Below are positions 20,633 to 31,830 of a stretch of 64,000 nucleotides of DNA, one piece after another (the first letter of the stretch is position 1; the number at the start of each line of letters is the position of its first letter). The notes below the pieces were generated by a model. It worked only from the letters and a program-made list of their open reading frames with translations, did no database searches and was not told the DNA's origin. This DNA comes from Sternotherus odoratus (Eukaryota > Chordata > Testudines > Kinosternidae): assembly GCA_032164245.1 (NCBI GenBank), contig JAVMKO010000006.1, forward strand, positions 22,888,319 through 22,952,318. Reading direction: 5' to 3'. A program made the translations under genes and the position numbers.

Positions 20633-23210
20633 GTTAAGGGTGGCTTAGCCAGCTTTTCTTCCATTTAACTTTATCAAGAAAGACATTGCATTTTCAGATT
20701 GATCCAACATCCTGGTAGCTTCTACTGCTTAGGAATAACTCACTAGTTGAAAATCACCACTAAAGACAAGTAAAATGATATTATTTTAAAAGTAACAATG
20801 AAAGCCACTTACATAATTTAGCATTTTTATACACTTAAGGAATGTCATTTTATTCAAAAATTAAACAGCCCTCTTTTAGAGCCAATATATTGAACTAATA
20901 ATAATGATGATGTATTTTATAGCATATGAACTTTGCCATGTGCACCATAGGCATCAAAAAGGTCAATATCAGTATTGACTGTTCTTGATAGAGAACAGCA
21001 GAACTTTTGCCATTATATAACCAAAAACAATGTATTTACCTGCTAGATGATTTCAAAAACAAGCATCACAATAGTGCAATGTATTAAACAGCATTGGGTA
21101 AAGCTGTGTGTATTGAACCTCTGAATAGAAAGAATAGGATCAGAACTTTAAGCTGTTCAGAGTAAAAAGGCCTTTGCATCCTGAGAACATAAAGGCAGGA
21201 TGAATGCAGTTCTCCACTGCATGATTTAGCATTATACAACCTTAATCTCGGGTTTGGAGGGAGTGGACAACATGTGCATATGAAACCCTCACTCTTAAAT
21301 ATGTGGAAAGGAACTGGGAAATGCAGCTAAGGCACCCAAGAGATATTTTGTTGGTGAGTTTTTTTATTTTGCATTCTGTTTTTGGAAGCGGATAAAGTTA
21401 ATTTAAAGGAGAATACGTTATTTTTCCCCTCAATAGCTTGGGTGTGATTTGTTTTCCTATTTACATTCTGGACAACAAGGAATGGAATTTTCCAGAGTAA
21501 ATATTTTGTTGTTTGCAGGTGTGTTTCTGCAGCTGAAATCAAGCAACTGGATTGCAAAACTAGAAAGCTCCTCTGGGATAGGTGCTAAGGACCATGTTTT
21601 TCACCTTGGTCTTTTGGGCCATGTCCTTAATTGGAGCTTAGTGTCCCAGTAATGATTGCATCTCCTGGGATTTATATGACCATTTCAGCACTGCGGTTAC
21701 TGCCTAATGGACTGCTGAACAACAAAGAGTCCTTGTAGTCTTGTCCCAGTGGCCCCCCTATTAAATATACAACAGTCCTCAATTAACCTGATGTTTAAAA
21801 AACACTGTGGCATGATAGCTTTAAAGGCTATCTCCTTAGGAAGGTCCCTGATCTAAACTGATATGATTTAATTGTCCCCTAATGCAAATATGTCCATATG
21901 CAAAGACCAGCTTGCCTGTAATACTAATATGTGACTTTATGCACTGCTGTGACCAGGCTAACAGATTTCTATACCCACAGGTATCAGTTTCAAGGCATTA
22001 GGGTACTGAAATTGACCTTGATTGTATCACAGAGTTCATATTATTGGCAATTTTAAAGAGAAAACACAATGAGCTCTTATGAAGTTTGAGCCATTGCAAT
22101 AGTAACCGAGTGCAGCTCTTCCCAAGAGTCTGCAGGGTGGCTGCGAGAGAAGCAGATGATAAATTCTTTTATCTCAGCTGCAGCATGGAGAGAGGGCACT
22201 GACACATTTTCGTGTTCAAGAAAGGGATGTCTGAAGCTTGCACAACACATTTGTGCCACCCCTGGGGGATTTCCAAAAAGGATGGTGGTAAGGCCCCAAA
22301 GGAGCATTTTTGGCCTGCTGCATTCATACAGATTCTCCCATTGAATCTATTTTAAAACCACATTGGGTCAGCCCTTAAGTCATTCGATCACAGTATATGG
22401 GTTCTTTTAATCTTTCCTCGGAAGTTAAATTGCTCCAGCCACCCCCCCCCCTCCATTATTTTTCTTCTTTTCTGAATTTTCACCAATTTCCCAATATCTT
22501 TGGTGCAATGCTGTGCCCAGAACCAAAGAGATGTGTCCACATCAGGCCCATATATATAAGTATTACTAGTTCCCAGCTCTGTGATATGATCCCTCTATAC
22601 ACAAAGACCAAAATTGGCTGCCCGCTTGGATTGCAGTTTCATGTCTAGCTCACTGTTCAGTCTCACCTTCCAGCATTACTACTGTGGAAGGGGGTCTCCC
22701 ACTCAATATTGGGGGACTAGGGTGAGGCTGAGTTTGTTTTCTTACCAGATGATACACCTCGGCACCATGTATTGGACTATCCCTACAGACCAATTATTTA
22801 ACCATCCGCCCCCCGTCTCCCCAACACACACGTGTGTGTTAGAGTCATTTTTTGCCAGATTGGCTCAGGTTCCAACTGTACTCAAGAGAGCGAAGAACAA
22901 AGAAGCGAGGGCTGCTTTTGCTGATTGAAATATGGCCCCTAGTCACAGCAGCACACATCCACAGACCTAACTCCACATATGGGACTAGTCTATGGATGGA
23001 ACATGGACCACACGTGCAGGGGAGCGCAGAAGTAGAACGCCCTCCCTTGCAGCCAGAATTGCTCGTAAAGAAGATATCATGCAGTGATTTACTGGCTTTG
23101 GAGAGCACTGCACATGGATTTTCCCAGCAGGACAGAGCGCTGAAAAATGTCAGTTGGGATCAGATTCAAGATCTCATGGGTGAGGATAAATCTGTTTCCT
23201 TCGTGCCTTC
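20633..23210. other. Unassigned intergenic DNA; possible conserved block at 22080-22350
   Basis: No gene is supported. The longest frame, on the plus strand at 22852-23298, runs into a MIR at its end and has no recognisable domain. The stretch 22080-22350 has balanced composition and no repeat, which could mean a conserved non-coding element, but this cannot be judged without alignment. Confidence 0.3.
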
Positions 23211-23214
23211 TACT

Positions 23215-23300
23215 CACAGCTCTGCTACAGTAGTGCTGTGTGATCTTGGGGTAGTCCCCTCACTGCTCTGTGCCTCAACTTCCTCATCTGCAAAATGATG
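23215..23300 (+). mobile_element. MIR fragment
   Basis: The order TGTGTGATCTTGGGGTAGTC, CTCTGTGCCTCAACTTCC, TCATCTGCAAAATGATGAG matches the MIR core and 3' half. It directly precedes the 3' end of the CR1 element. Confidence 0.65.
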
Positions 23301-24168
23301 AGAACTCCATTCATAGAATCATAGAATATCAGGGTTGGAAGGGACCTCTGGAAGTCATCTAATCCAACCCCCTGCTTAAAGCAGGACCAATCCCCAACTA
23401 AACCATCCCAGCCAGGGCTTTGTCAAGCCTGACCTTAAAAACCTCTAAGGAAGGTGATTCTACCACCTCCCTAGGTAACGCATTCCAATGCTTCACCACC
23501 CTCCTAGTGAAAAAGTATTTCCTAATATCCAATCTAAACCTTCCCAACTGCAACTTGAGACCATTACTCCTTGATCGGTCATCTGGTACCACTGAGAACA
23601 GTCTAGATCCATCCTCTTTAGAACCCCCTTTCAGGTAGTTGAAAGCAGCTATCAAATCTCTCCTCAGTCTTCTCTTTTGTAGACTAAACCATCCCACTTC
23701 CCTCAGGCTCTCCTCATAAATCATGCACTCCAGGCCCCTAATCACTTTTGTTGCCCTTCTCTGGACTCTTTGCAATTTTTCCACATCCTTCTTGTAGTGT
23801 GGGCCCCAAAACTGGACACTACTCCAGATGAGGTCTCACCAATGTCGAATAGAGGGGAACAATCACGTCCCTCGATCTGCTGGCAATGCCCCTACTTATA
23901 CAGCCCAAAATGTCATTAGCCTTCTTGGCAACAAGGGCACACTGTTGACTCATATCCAGCTTCTCATCCACTGTAATCCCTGAGTCCTTTTCTGCAAAAC
24001 TGCTGCCTAGCCATTCGGTCCCTAGTCTGTAGCAGTGCATGGGATTCTTCTGTCCTAAGTGCAGGACTCTGCACTTCTCCTTGTTGAACCTCATCAAATT
24101 TCTTTTGGCCAAGTCCTCTAATTTGTCTAGATCCCTCTGTATCCCATCCCTACCCTCCAGTGTATCTA

Positions 24169-25354
24169 CGGGCATGTCTTCACTACGACTTAACGTCGAC
24201 TTTAACGCCGTTAAGTTCAAATAAACGTGTACCTGTCTTCACACACATGCCCTTAAAGTCGATTTAAAGGGCCCTCAAAATCGACTTTATAACTCCTGCT
24301 TGACGAGAGAAGTAGTGCTAAAATCGACCTCTCTAGGTCTGTTGTGGGCTAGTGAAGAGGCATCTGACTTTAAGCCTCTGACCTCCCAGCATCCCTGCGA
24401 ACCCCCCCGCCCGAGCAGCCCCACGCCGGACCCCCCCCGCCCGCCCAAGCAGCTCCGCGAACCCCGCTCACCCAAGCAGCCCCGCGCCGGACCCCCCCAC
24501 CCGCCCAAGCAGCCCCGTGGACCCCCCCCGCTCGCCCAAGCAGCCCCGCGCCGGACCCCCCCGCCCGAGCAGCTCCACGAACCCCCCCACCTGCCCGAGC
24601 AGCCCGGCGCTGGCTCCCCCCCCCCTCGGGCGTGGGGGTCCACGGGGCTGCTTGGGCGAGCGGGGTTCGCAGAGCTGCTTGGGTGGGCAGGGGGGGTCCG
24701 GCGTGGGGCTGCTTGGGCGAGCGGGGTTCGCGGAGCTGCTTGGGCGGGAGGGGGGGTCCGGCGCGGGGCTGCTTGGGCGAGCGGGGGGGTCCGCGGGGCT
24801 GCTTGGGCAGGCGGGGGGGTGCGCGGGGCTGCTTGGGCAGGCGGGGGGGGGGGGGTGCGCGGAGCTGCTTGGGCGGGCGGGGGGGTCCGGCGCGGGGCTG
24901 CTTGGGCGGGCGGGGGGGTGCGCGGGGCTGCTTGGGCAGGCGGGGGGGGGGGTCCGGCACGGGGCTGCTTGGGCAGGCGGGGGGGGGTCCGGCACGGGGC
25001 TGCTTGGGCAGGCGGGGGGGGGTCCGGCACGGGGCTGCTTGGGCAGGCGGGGGGGGGGGTCCGGCACGGGGCTGCTTGGGCAGGCGGGGGGGGTCCGGCA
25101 CGGGGCTGCTTGGGCAGGCGGGGGGGTCCACGGGCTGCTTGGGCAGGCGGGGGGGGGTCCGGCTCTCCCGGCACTGTGGGCTACCTACCCACAGTGCAAT
25201 GCGGGCTGTGTTGACCCCTGCAAAAGTTTAAAGGACACCATCGACCACTGTCGACCTGCTGTCCTCGTGGAGACACACTGATTCGATTTTCTAAAGTCGA
25301 CTTTAGAAAATCGAATTAAGGGAAATCGACCTACTCCTGTAGTGAAGACATACC
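24169..25354. mobile_element. Harbinger-like non-autonomous transposon carrying a GC-rich tandem array
   Basis: The left terminus, GGGCATGTCTTCACTAC, matches the inverted right terminus, GTAGTGAAGACATACCC. CTA flanks both sides (24166-24168 and 25355-25357), consistent with a 3-bp duplication in CR1. Sub-terminal parts (ACGTCGACTTTAACG at the left, AAAATCGAATTAAGGGAAAT at the right) are CpG-retaining, so the insertion is young and postdates the CR1. The middle 765 bp is the minisatellite described separately. No transposase is encoded; the long open frames (up to 304 codons) only reflect absence of stop codons in G/C-rich repeats. Confidence 0.85.
24401..25165. repeat. GC-rich minisatellite with strand inversion in the middle
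   Basis: About 24401-24625 is C-rich on the plus strand, with around seven units built on CCCAAGCAGCCCCGCGCCGG. About 24626-25165 is G-rich with around sixteen units of the reverse complement, built on GGGGCTGCTTGGGC followed by a run of 5-12 G and TCCGGC. Units are roughly 30-40 bp and vary mainly in G-run length. The two arms form an imperfect giant inverted repeat. The G runs could support G-quadruplexes. Assembly length here may be unreliable. Confidence 0.9.
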
Positions 25355-26519
25355 CTAACACTCCTCCCAGTTTAGTGTCATCTGCAAACTTGCTGAGGGT
25401 GCAGTCCACACCATCCTCCAGATCAATGATAAAGATATTGAATAAAACCAGCCTCAGGACCGACCCTGGGGCACTCCGCTTGATACCGGCTGCCAACTAG
25501 ACACGGAGCCATTGATCACTATCCGTTGAGCCAGATGATTCAGCCAGCTTTCTATCCACCTTATGGTCCATTCATCCAACCCATACTTCTTTAACTTGCT
25601 GGCAAGAATATTGTGGGAGACCGTATCAAAAGCTTTGCTAAAGTAAAGGAACACCACATCCACTGCTTTCCCCTCATCCACAGTGCCAGTTATCTCATCG
25701 TAGAAGGCAATTAGGTTAGTCAGGCATGATCTGCCGTTGGTGAATCCATGCTGACTGTTCCTGATCACTTTCCTCTCCTCTAAGTGCTTCAGGATTGATT
25801 CCTTGAGGAATTATTTTTCCAGGCACTGAGGTGAGGCTGACTAGCCTGTAGATCCCTGGATCCTCCTTCTTCCCTTTTTTGAAGATGGGCACTACATTAG
25901 CCTTTTCCCAGTCATCCGGGATCTCCCCCGATCGCCATGAGTTTTCAAAGATAATGGCCAATGGCTCTGCAATTACATCAGCCAACTCCTCTAGCACCCT
26001 CAGATGCAGCGCATCCGACCCCATGGACTTGTGCCCGTCCAGCTTTTCTAAATAGTCCTGAACCACTTCTTTTTCCACAGACAGCTGGTCACCTCCTCCC
26101 CATGCTGTGCTGCCCAGTGAAGTAGTCTGGGAGCTGACCTTGTTCGTGAAGACAGAGGCAAAAAAAGCATTGAGTACATTTGCTTTTTCCACATCCTCTG
26201 TCACTACATTGCCTCCCTCATTCAGTAAGGGGCCCACACTTTCCTTAACTTTTTTCTTGTTGCTAACATACCTAAAGAAACCCTTTTTGTTACTCTTAAC
26301 ATCCCTTGCTAGCTGCAACTCCAAGTGTGATTTAGCCTTCCTGATTTCACTCCCGCATGCCTGAGCAATATTTTTATATTCCTCCCTGGTCATTTGCCCA
26401 ATCTTCCATTCCTCAGGAAAAGTTTGAAAAGCCCCATATAAAAGCTAAATACATGGGGGGACCAGCACATTCAGTGCTATCACTGAATACATATCACAGT
26501 GATACTGGAGCCAGGGAAG

Positions 26520-26553
<34 letters not shown>
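26520..26553. repeat. (TA)n(CA)n microsatellite
   Basis: A TATATATATA run passes into a CACACACACA run of about ten units. Confidence 0.9.
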
Positions 26554-26554
<1 letters not shown>

Positions 26555-26829
26555 CCTGCAGCTGTGCCCAAAATCGCCATAGCAGGTCCCCCTAAGCATT
26601 TCACCTATTGTTAGATCTGCTTGAAAAATCCAAATTAATTCCTATTAAACATTTTAGAGAAAATGAATGTGTGTGTTTTGGGTAGAATACTTCAGTCAAA
26701 AAATTAAACCAAATCAAAAAGTTTGTGAAAACTTTTAATTCAGTTAGAGAGGGATTTCTAGGCCAAAAATGTTTGATTAGCTCTACCTGTCCTATATTGA
26801 GCAGAGCTCTGCCTGTCTTCTAGATGAGG

Positions 26830-27520
26830 CACTAGCCTAGGACGCAGGGGATCTAGGTTCAATTCCACAGGCTTCCTGTGTGATTTTGGGCAAGTCACCC
26901 AAGCTCTCGGTGCAGGGCCAGTTTAAGGAATTGACATTATGTGGTACTAATGTGCACAGGGCTCTGCTCCTGGGGACATATGGTGACTTCAGAATCTGTG
27001 TGTAGGGTGTATATGTTTTTACATCCCAGCAAGGATGAAGAAAGAGCTTGTAAATATGTCCCCAGCAAGGTGTCCACCTGAGTCTGCAGACAGCCTGAAA
27101 CAATAGTTCTCGTTGTGATAACCCATTCAGCTGAATAGAGGCAATCTCTGAAACTCACTGCTCTGAGGTGCCAGCATGACAGCAAAGCACTCAAGGGCTC
27201 GACGTCACCACTCCTGTTACTGCTTTGCTGGGGGGTGTCAGCAGGGGACCCGTGCGAAGTGCAGCCTACCTGAAAACAAATAGTCCTGGGACTGGGAGGG
27301 GAAGTTACAGCTTCACCAGTGAGCAGTGGTAGTGGCTCCTCCACCAACCCAGAAAATGGCTCATACAGGTGGCTGGAAAATTCCAACTCATGGGGGGAGG
27401 AAGGGCCATTGGAGGGGTTTCCCAGGGCCCATGGGTGCTTTAACCTAGACCTGCTCTGTGTCTAGGTTCCCTATCTGTGAAACGGGAGTAATACTCAATT
27501 GTTAGCATAGGTTGCAACAC
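26830..27520 (+). mobile_element. MIR SINE split by an hAT-type element
   Basis: Left half at 26830-26912: GATCTAGGTTCAATTCCAC and TTTTGGGCAAGTCACCCAAG. Right half from 27454: CTAGGTTCCCTATCTGTGA and AACGGGAGTAATACTC. The halves join in MIR order once the 541-bp insertion is removed. Confidence 0.7.
26913..27453. mobile_element. hAT-type non-autonomous element in a MIR
   Basis: The element begins CAGGGCCAGTTTAAGG and its other end, inverted, reads CAGGTCTAGGTTAAAG. Flanking octamers CTCTCGGT and CTCTGTGT match at six of eight positions, as expected for an aged 8-bp hAT duplication. The 149-codon minus-strand frame inside (26937-27386) shows no transposase motif that I can see. Confidence 0.7.
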
Positions 27521-27608
27521 TAACTGAAGAGGGAAAGCGGTGTGGGAGCACTGCTATCCCAATGTGATCGAGGAGCTTTCCTGGTTTTAGCAATGAGATA
27601 CTCTATGA

Positions 27609-27916
27609 CGGGGTAGGCAAACTATGGCACAAGTGCTAAAGGCAGCATGCGAGCTGATTTTCAGTGGCACTCCTACTGCCAGGGTCCTGGCCACAGGTCT
27701 GGGGAGCTCTGCATTTTAATTTAATTTCAAATGAATTCTCTTAAACATTTTAAAAATCGTATTTACTTTACATACAACAATGGTTTAGTTATATATTAAA
27801 GACATAGAAAGAGACCTTCTAAAAACGTTAAAATATATTACTGGCATGTGACACCTTAAATTACAATGAATAAATGAAGACTCGGCACACCACCTCTGAA
27901 AGCTTGCTGACCCCTG
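27609..27916. mobile_element. hAT-type MITE (CAGGGGTCGGCAAAC family)
   Basis: It starts CGGGGTAGGCAAACTATGGC and ends GCTTGCTGACCCCTG, inverted counterparts. The flanking octamers CTCTATGA (27601-27608) and CCCTATGT (27917-27924) match at six of eight positions. About 308 bp, AT-rich inside, no coding capacity. This family terminus is widespread in amniote hAT MITEs. Confidence 0.8.
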
Positions 27917-28059
27917 CCCTATGTACTTACTCCCTCCATTATGTTAACCTTTGATTATACTACCTTTGTCTGTTGTTTATATTGTGAGCTTCTCTTACTA
28001 AGCTGTCCTGAATGCTGATCTTGGTTAGGACCTCCATCTAAGGTATTTACATGTCCCCC

Positions 28060-28230
28060 CTCTCACTATAGTATCCGAGCACCTCAATCTTTCATGTATT
28101 TATCCTGACGACACTCCCCTGAGGATGCACAGGCAGGCTAAGTGATTTACCCAAGATCACATGGGAAGTCTGGCAAAGCAGGAACTTGACCATAGCTCTT
28201 CAAAGCCCTAGGCTAGCACTCAATCCGTTG
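28060..28230 (+). mobile_element. Ancient LINE (L2/L3-type) 3' tail
   Basis: Order of blocks: CCGAGCACCTCAATCTTTCA, AAGTGATTTACCCAAGATCAC, GGAAGTCTGGCAAAGCAGGA, then a CACTCAATCCGTTGGACCC block. This is the usual 3' region of ancient non-LTR elements in reptiles. Confidence 0.55.
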
Positions 28231-28289
28231 GACCCATCCTTCGTCTGGGAGCTACTGTAATACAAACAATAAATAGGAATGCCTGTACT

Positions 28290-28560
28290 CAAACAATAAA
28301 CAGAAAAAGTTGCTCCTCCTGACTCTTGAAACCCCAATGGAGCTGCTAATGAGGCATCAAAGAATAATGGTACAATTCGGCATCAAAAAATCCAATCATG
28401 CAGATTTCCTCTCAGAGGGCTTGGGTATTCGACATATGCTGCTTTCCCTCAGAGAAGAGCTTTTATTATTAAACATAATTTTATCATTACAGATTTTAAA
28501 TAAGATTCAGTAAATACAATAAGAAAACAGCAAAAAGTTTGTAGAGTGCAAAGGCACCAT
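28290..28560. other. Candidate conserved non-coding element
   Basis: A repeat-free block with balanced composition and no coding signal, containing GGAGCTGCTAATGAGGCATC and TTGGGTATTCGACATATGC. The label rests on composition and absence of repeats only. Confidence 0.25.
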
Positions 28561-28684
28561 TCCCTTCCTCAGGAATTACACCATGGAGAACCTAGAAAAA
28601 AATCAAGTGTACAAATTATCTGATGTTCATTGTATGACATCCTGACAGTTATGTTAGTACTGTTAAAAGTCATAGGAGAACTTA

Positions 28685-28790
28685 TATGCAGTGTCATTTT
28701 AGTTGTGTTGGTCCCAGTTTATTAGAAAGACAAGGTGGGTGAGGTTATATCTTGTATTGGTCCAATAAACCAACGACACCATGCCGATAC
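28685..28790 (+). mobile_element. Dispersed repeat fragment (TTGGTCCCAG...TATTGGTCCAATAAA type)
   Basis: The blocks GTTGGTCCCAGTTTATTAGA, AAGACAAGGTGGGTGAGG and ATCTTGTATTGGTCCAATAA are in the order of a dispersed repeat common in turtle DNA. It is truncated, and I do not name the family. Confidence 0.5.
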
Positions 28791-28799
28791 TTCATAATG

Positions 28800-30990
28800 C
28801 TTTAGCCTAACTGAGGGCAGTCTCCTCAAATAGAACATGAGTTGCAGAAAGCCATGGGATGTTCAGCTCAGTCCAGCCAGTAAAAGCCGTTTGACAGAGA
28901 GATTTGTTTGTTTTTTTAAATTAATTTATTTTATGCTAGAAATTTTAATGAGGCTTGTGGCACAAATCCTGGCCTTGAAAATTCCTTGCTTCCAAGTATT
29001 ACTAAGGCCAGAATGTTAACTTTAATGTAGTGCTTTCTAGTCCCATTAATGATTTTCAATTCTCTGTTTTTCTCAGTGGAAGTATCTGGTTATGAAAAGA
29101 TGGGTTAACGCCCTGGCCTTTCACCTCTGAACCTAGGCTCAGACCTAGCTTTCTATAGATCACTAATGAAACGACAGGATAATTATTTGTCAGTTCCACG
29201 AAGCTAGTAAACTACTAGCTAATTTGATATGATTGATAGTCTCTGCTCAAGATGGGCCCAGGACTGGACTATCACATCCAGAATGAAGTACGCAGACAGA
29301 CTCTATGGGAAAACTTCACTATTATAGCTATTTCCTGATACTCGTTCTCTCTATTAAGAAGTAAAAAAATGTTTGCTTAGAATATGGTGTAGATATAATT
29401 TTCTAATCAAACAAGATGTCAGCTCAACAGTACAAATGTTATATTTACATTCATTTCATTATTAAGCTTTATACCATTTAATGGGTTTTAAGAATTACTC
29501 CATAAACAGAATATGATTTTCATATAAAAGACATGGTATATTTTTAAATCGAGCCTGTAAAAACTTGCTCATCAGTGGTTTATGAAACTTGAGTACACTG
29601 ATGCTTCAAGTACTCAATTAATGTCAGGCAATATGGATTTCAATCTGGCTTGAAATATATTTAAACAAATGAAGTAGATACAAATGTTGCCTCTTTGGCC
29701 AGCCAGAGCTAAAAATCCATTTTCTACCCCATTTATAATAAGAAGTAATTTATCTAAAGCACAATATGTTTCCTAATTTTTACATGTAACCATTACTTAT
29801 AGTTTAAGTAATAGTTATATCCATGGATCTTAATGCACCTAATTGAAAATGCATGGTATTAAAATGCAAGGCTCCATCCTTCAAAAAATAAAAGCGTTAT
29901 GCAGAAGAATAAATGTAGGTTGGGGGGAGAATCTTTTAAAAAAACCTCTAAAAACCTCTTTAAATGCAAACATCTCTCCCCTTTATGTTACATTAGATTT
30001 GTGTTCGAATGAAATTAGTCTCTCTCAGTCCGGTATTTCAGTTCAGATTACAAAATTCTCTCATCTGACTGTCACATTTCACACTGAAGTCCAATTCCTC
30101 TGCAGTGGAGTGACATGTCAAGGGTGACAGTGACAAATTGTCAATAAGTAAGGAATAACACATGACAGGGTGTGCGGTCATAATGAGATATATGCATGCC
30201 TCGAGAGCGTTTGGAGGCATGAGGCTGAAGGGTGAGTGCTCTCAGCACTCCCAATGTTGCTAGGTCTCATTAAGACTACACGCACTGGGATGGGTTTTTA
30301 GACATTAAAAAAAGATATTTCAATGAATAAAACACAGGAACAAGTTTTATTTTTATTTATTTACCAAAAGTTGGGTTTGAGTGATAAAGGCTGGGATTGT
30401 TTATCTCTCTCTTAGCATTTTATGTTGCCACCCACACCATTTGAGTGCCTTCTACATAGAATCAATTGCAATAGAAAAGTCACATGGGAACATCATGGAG
30501 TATCTGGTATGCCTCCCTTTTTGGGTTAACTCTGCTTTGGGGCCATTACTTTCTCTCTCTCTCTCTCTCTGTAGGTGTATAAAGATTTTACTAATTTCTC
30601 TTTTTTGTTGGTAGGGATTAAGGGAAGAAGGGGCTATGTCAGTGTTGTGAGTGTCATTCTTATCGTAGAAAGGCTTCATCTTTAGGATTTGGTTCCTAAT
30701 GATTTTAAACTTAGTATCTTTTGACTAATTATAAATAGTTAATTATAAATACACTTCTAAAACCTGGGGAAACTGTTGCAAAGTGGGCAATTTTAGGGGG
30801 AAAAAATCAGTCTTGTGGTTAAGGGGACTAGAAGTCAAATATACATTCAAACCAAGCAGAACCTTTTGAACTCAGCTAAAGAAGAAGAGTGGAAAATGAT
30901 GCTATGGAGTCCATTACTGGCCTGATACTGTGGATCCAATTGATGTGGGTAGATCTAGATAGTATAGGGATAGGTGTTTTACAAAAACCC
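28800..30990. other. Unassigned intergenic DNA; CNE-like block 29990-30240
   Basis: No gene is visible. At 29990-30240 CpGs persist (for example GTGTTCGAATGAAATTAG, GCATGCCTCGAGAGCG) in repeat-free sequence, which makes it a candidate conserved non-coding element. Elsewhere only A/T-rich sequence is seen. Confidence 0.3.
30551..30570. repeat. (TC)n microsatellite
   Basis: About ten TC units. Confidence 0.9.
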
Positions 30991-30999
30991 AAGTCAGAG

Positions 31000-31140
31000 A
31001 CACAGAAGTGGGTTCAAATCCTGGTTCTGCCATAGACTTCTAGTCTGAACTTGGGCAAGTCACTTAACCTTTCTTTGCCTTGGTTTCCTCGTCTATACAA
31101 TAAAGATACTATTTCCTTCCCTTGTACTGTGCAGTGTCAT
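31000..31140 (+). mobile_element. MIR SINE fragment
   Basis: GGGTTCAAATCCTGGTTCTG, AACTTGGGCAAGTCACTTAA, CTTGGTTTCCTCGTCTATAC follow the MIR core order closely. Confidence 0.75.
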
Positions 31141-31619
31141 TCATTAATATTTGTGAATGGAAGGGGCGGTCCTAACGACTAAAAATATGAAGCACTATTA
31201 ACTTTGACTAATGAAAAGCTTGTCACCAAAAGCAAGTCACCAATTTGCTAAAATTTTTGTCAAACAGAAAAACAAAAGGCCTCCACAATTTCTCTTTTTT
31301 GACCATACGTGAAAGGCAGACTTCCCTCCCCTCCCCTTCCCCCACCCCAATAAATGCAGTGTGTTCATTTTGTTTTCAAAACAGGAAAGCACTATGACAC
31401 TTTCATCATTGGAGTGGCCACCGCATGTCTGAAAATACAGGAAACAGCCCTGATTTTCACAGCATATTTTGGCACTTGGGAATTCTTTCAGCAGACTTTG
31501 ATACCTTAAGAGCCAGTCAAATCGGACTGGTTGGATGCCAGGAAGGGAAACTGCTAGCGGTTAAACAAAATTAAGGAAGCAAAGTGATCTATTTAGTCTA
31601 CTTATTATTACTATGCTAC

Positions 31620-31830
31620 TTATTCTAATAATACTTTACACCTGCAGTCTGAAGCCCTCCCAGCACTTTCCCAAACCCAATGAATTACACTTCACTTACC
31701 TGCCATGTGGTATGTTACTCTTAGCCACTAGGAGACAGAGGCACAGAGAAGTTAAGTGACTTGCTCAAGTTTGTAGCAGAGCAAGAAACAAAAAACCAAA
31801 AACTTCCCAGACCCAGTGTTTTTCCCACAG
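31620..31830 (+). mobile_element. Ancient LINE (L2/L3-type) 3' tail
   Basis: GCCCTCCCAGCACTTTCCC, then GGAGACAGAGGCACAGAGA and GTTAAGTGACTTGCTCAAG, in the order of the ancient LINE tail; diverged. Confidence 0.5.

Larger units (their letters stand above)
23398..26393 (-). pseudogene. CR1 ORF2 remnant: reverse transcriptase and C-terminal region, broken
   Basis: The frame reads as CR1 ORF2 in pieces. At 26393-25716 lies the endonuclease-RT linker and the start of the RT domain (KANVVPIFKKGKKEDP, then YRLVSLTSVPGKI). At 25768-25454 the RT continues with HGFTNGRSCLTNLIAFYDE and FSKAFDTVSH. At 25496-25330 it reaches the catalytic FADDTKLGG box. After the transposon it resumes at 24168-23819 and 23784-23398 with the C-terminal region conserved in CR1 (LVRPHLEY-like end, then [12 protein letters not shown] and [15 protein letters not shown]). 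It is dead: it lacks the endonuclease, changes frame near 25760 and 25480, breaks near 23800, and carries a 1.2-kb insertion. Reverse transcription of LINE RNA was its original role. Confidence 0.9.
23313..26395 (-). mobile_element. CR1 LINE, 5'-truncated, split by a DNA transposon
   Basis: The minus-strand copy runs from about 26395 down to 23313, and about 1.9 kb is CR1 once the insertion is removed. Its 3' end, CCCTGATATTCTATGATTCT, is the typical CR1 octamer-like tail. It lacks the 5' part (ORF1 and the endonuclease), the usual outcome of target-primed reverse transcription. A 1.2-kb Harbinger-like element sits at 24169-25354. Low divergence of the coding part suggests a relatively recent insertion. 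CR1 is the dominant LINE in turtles, birds and crocodilians. Confidence 0.92.

Noticed and set aside
22852..23298. 148-codon plus-strand frame
   Set aside because: The end is a MIR fragment and the rest has no recognisable domain.
24287..25281. Open frames of 199-304 codons, Pro/Ala- or Gly-rich, on both strands
   Set aside because: All lie in the GC-rich minisatellite; stop codons are absent because of composition. Opposite strands and several frames are open at once.
26937..27386. 149-codon minus-strand frame
   Set aside because: Inside a non-autonomous hAT-type element; no transposase motif visible.
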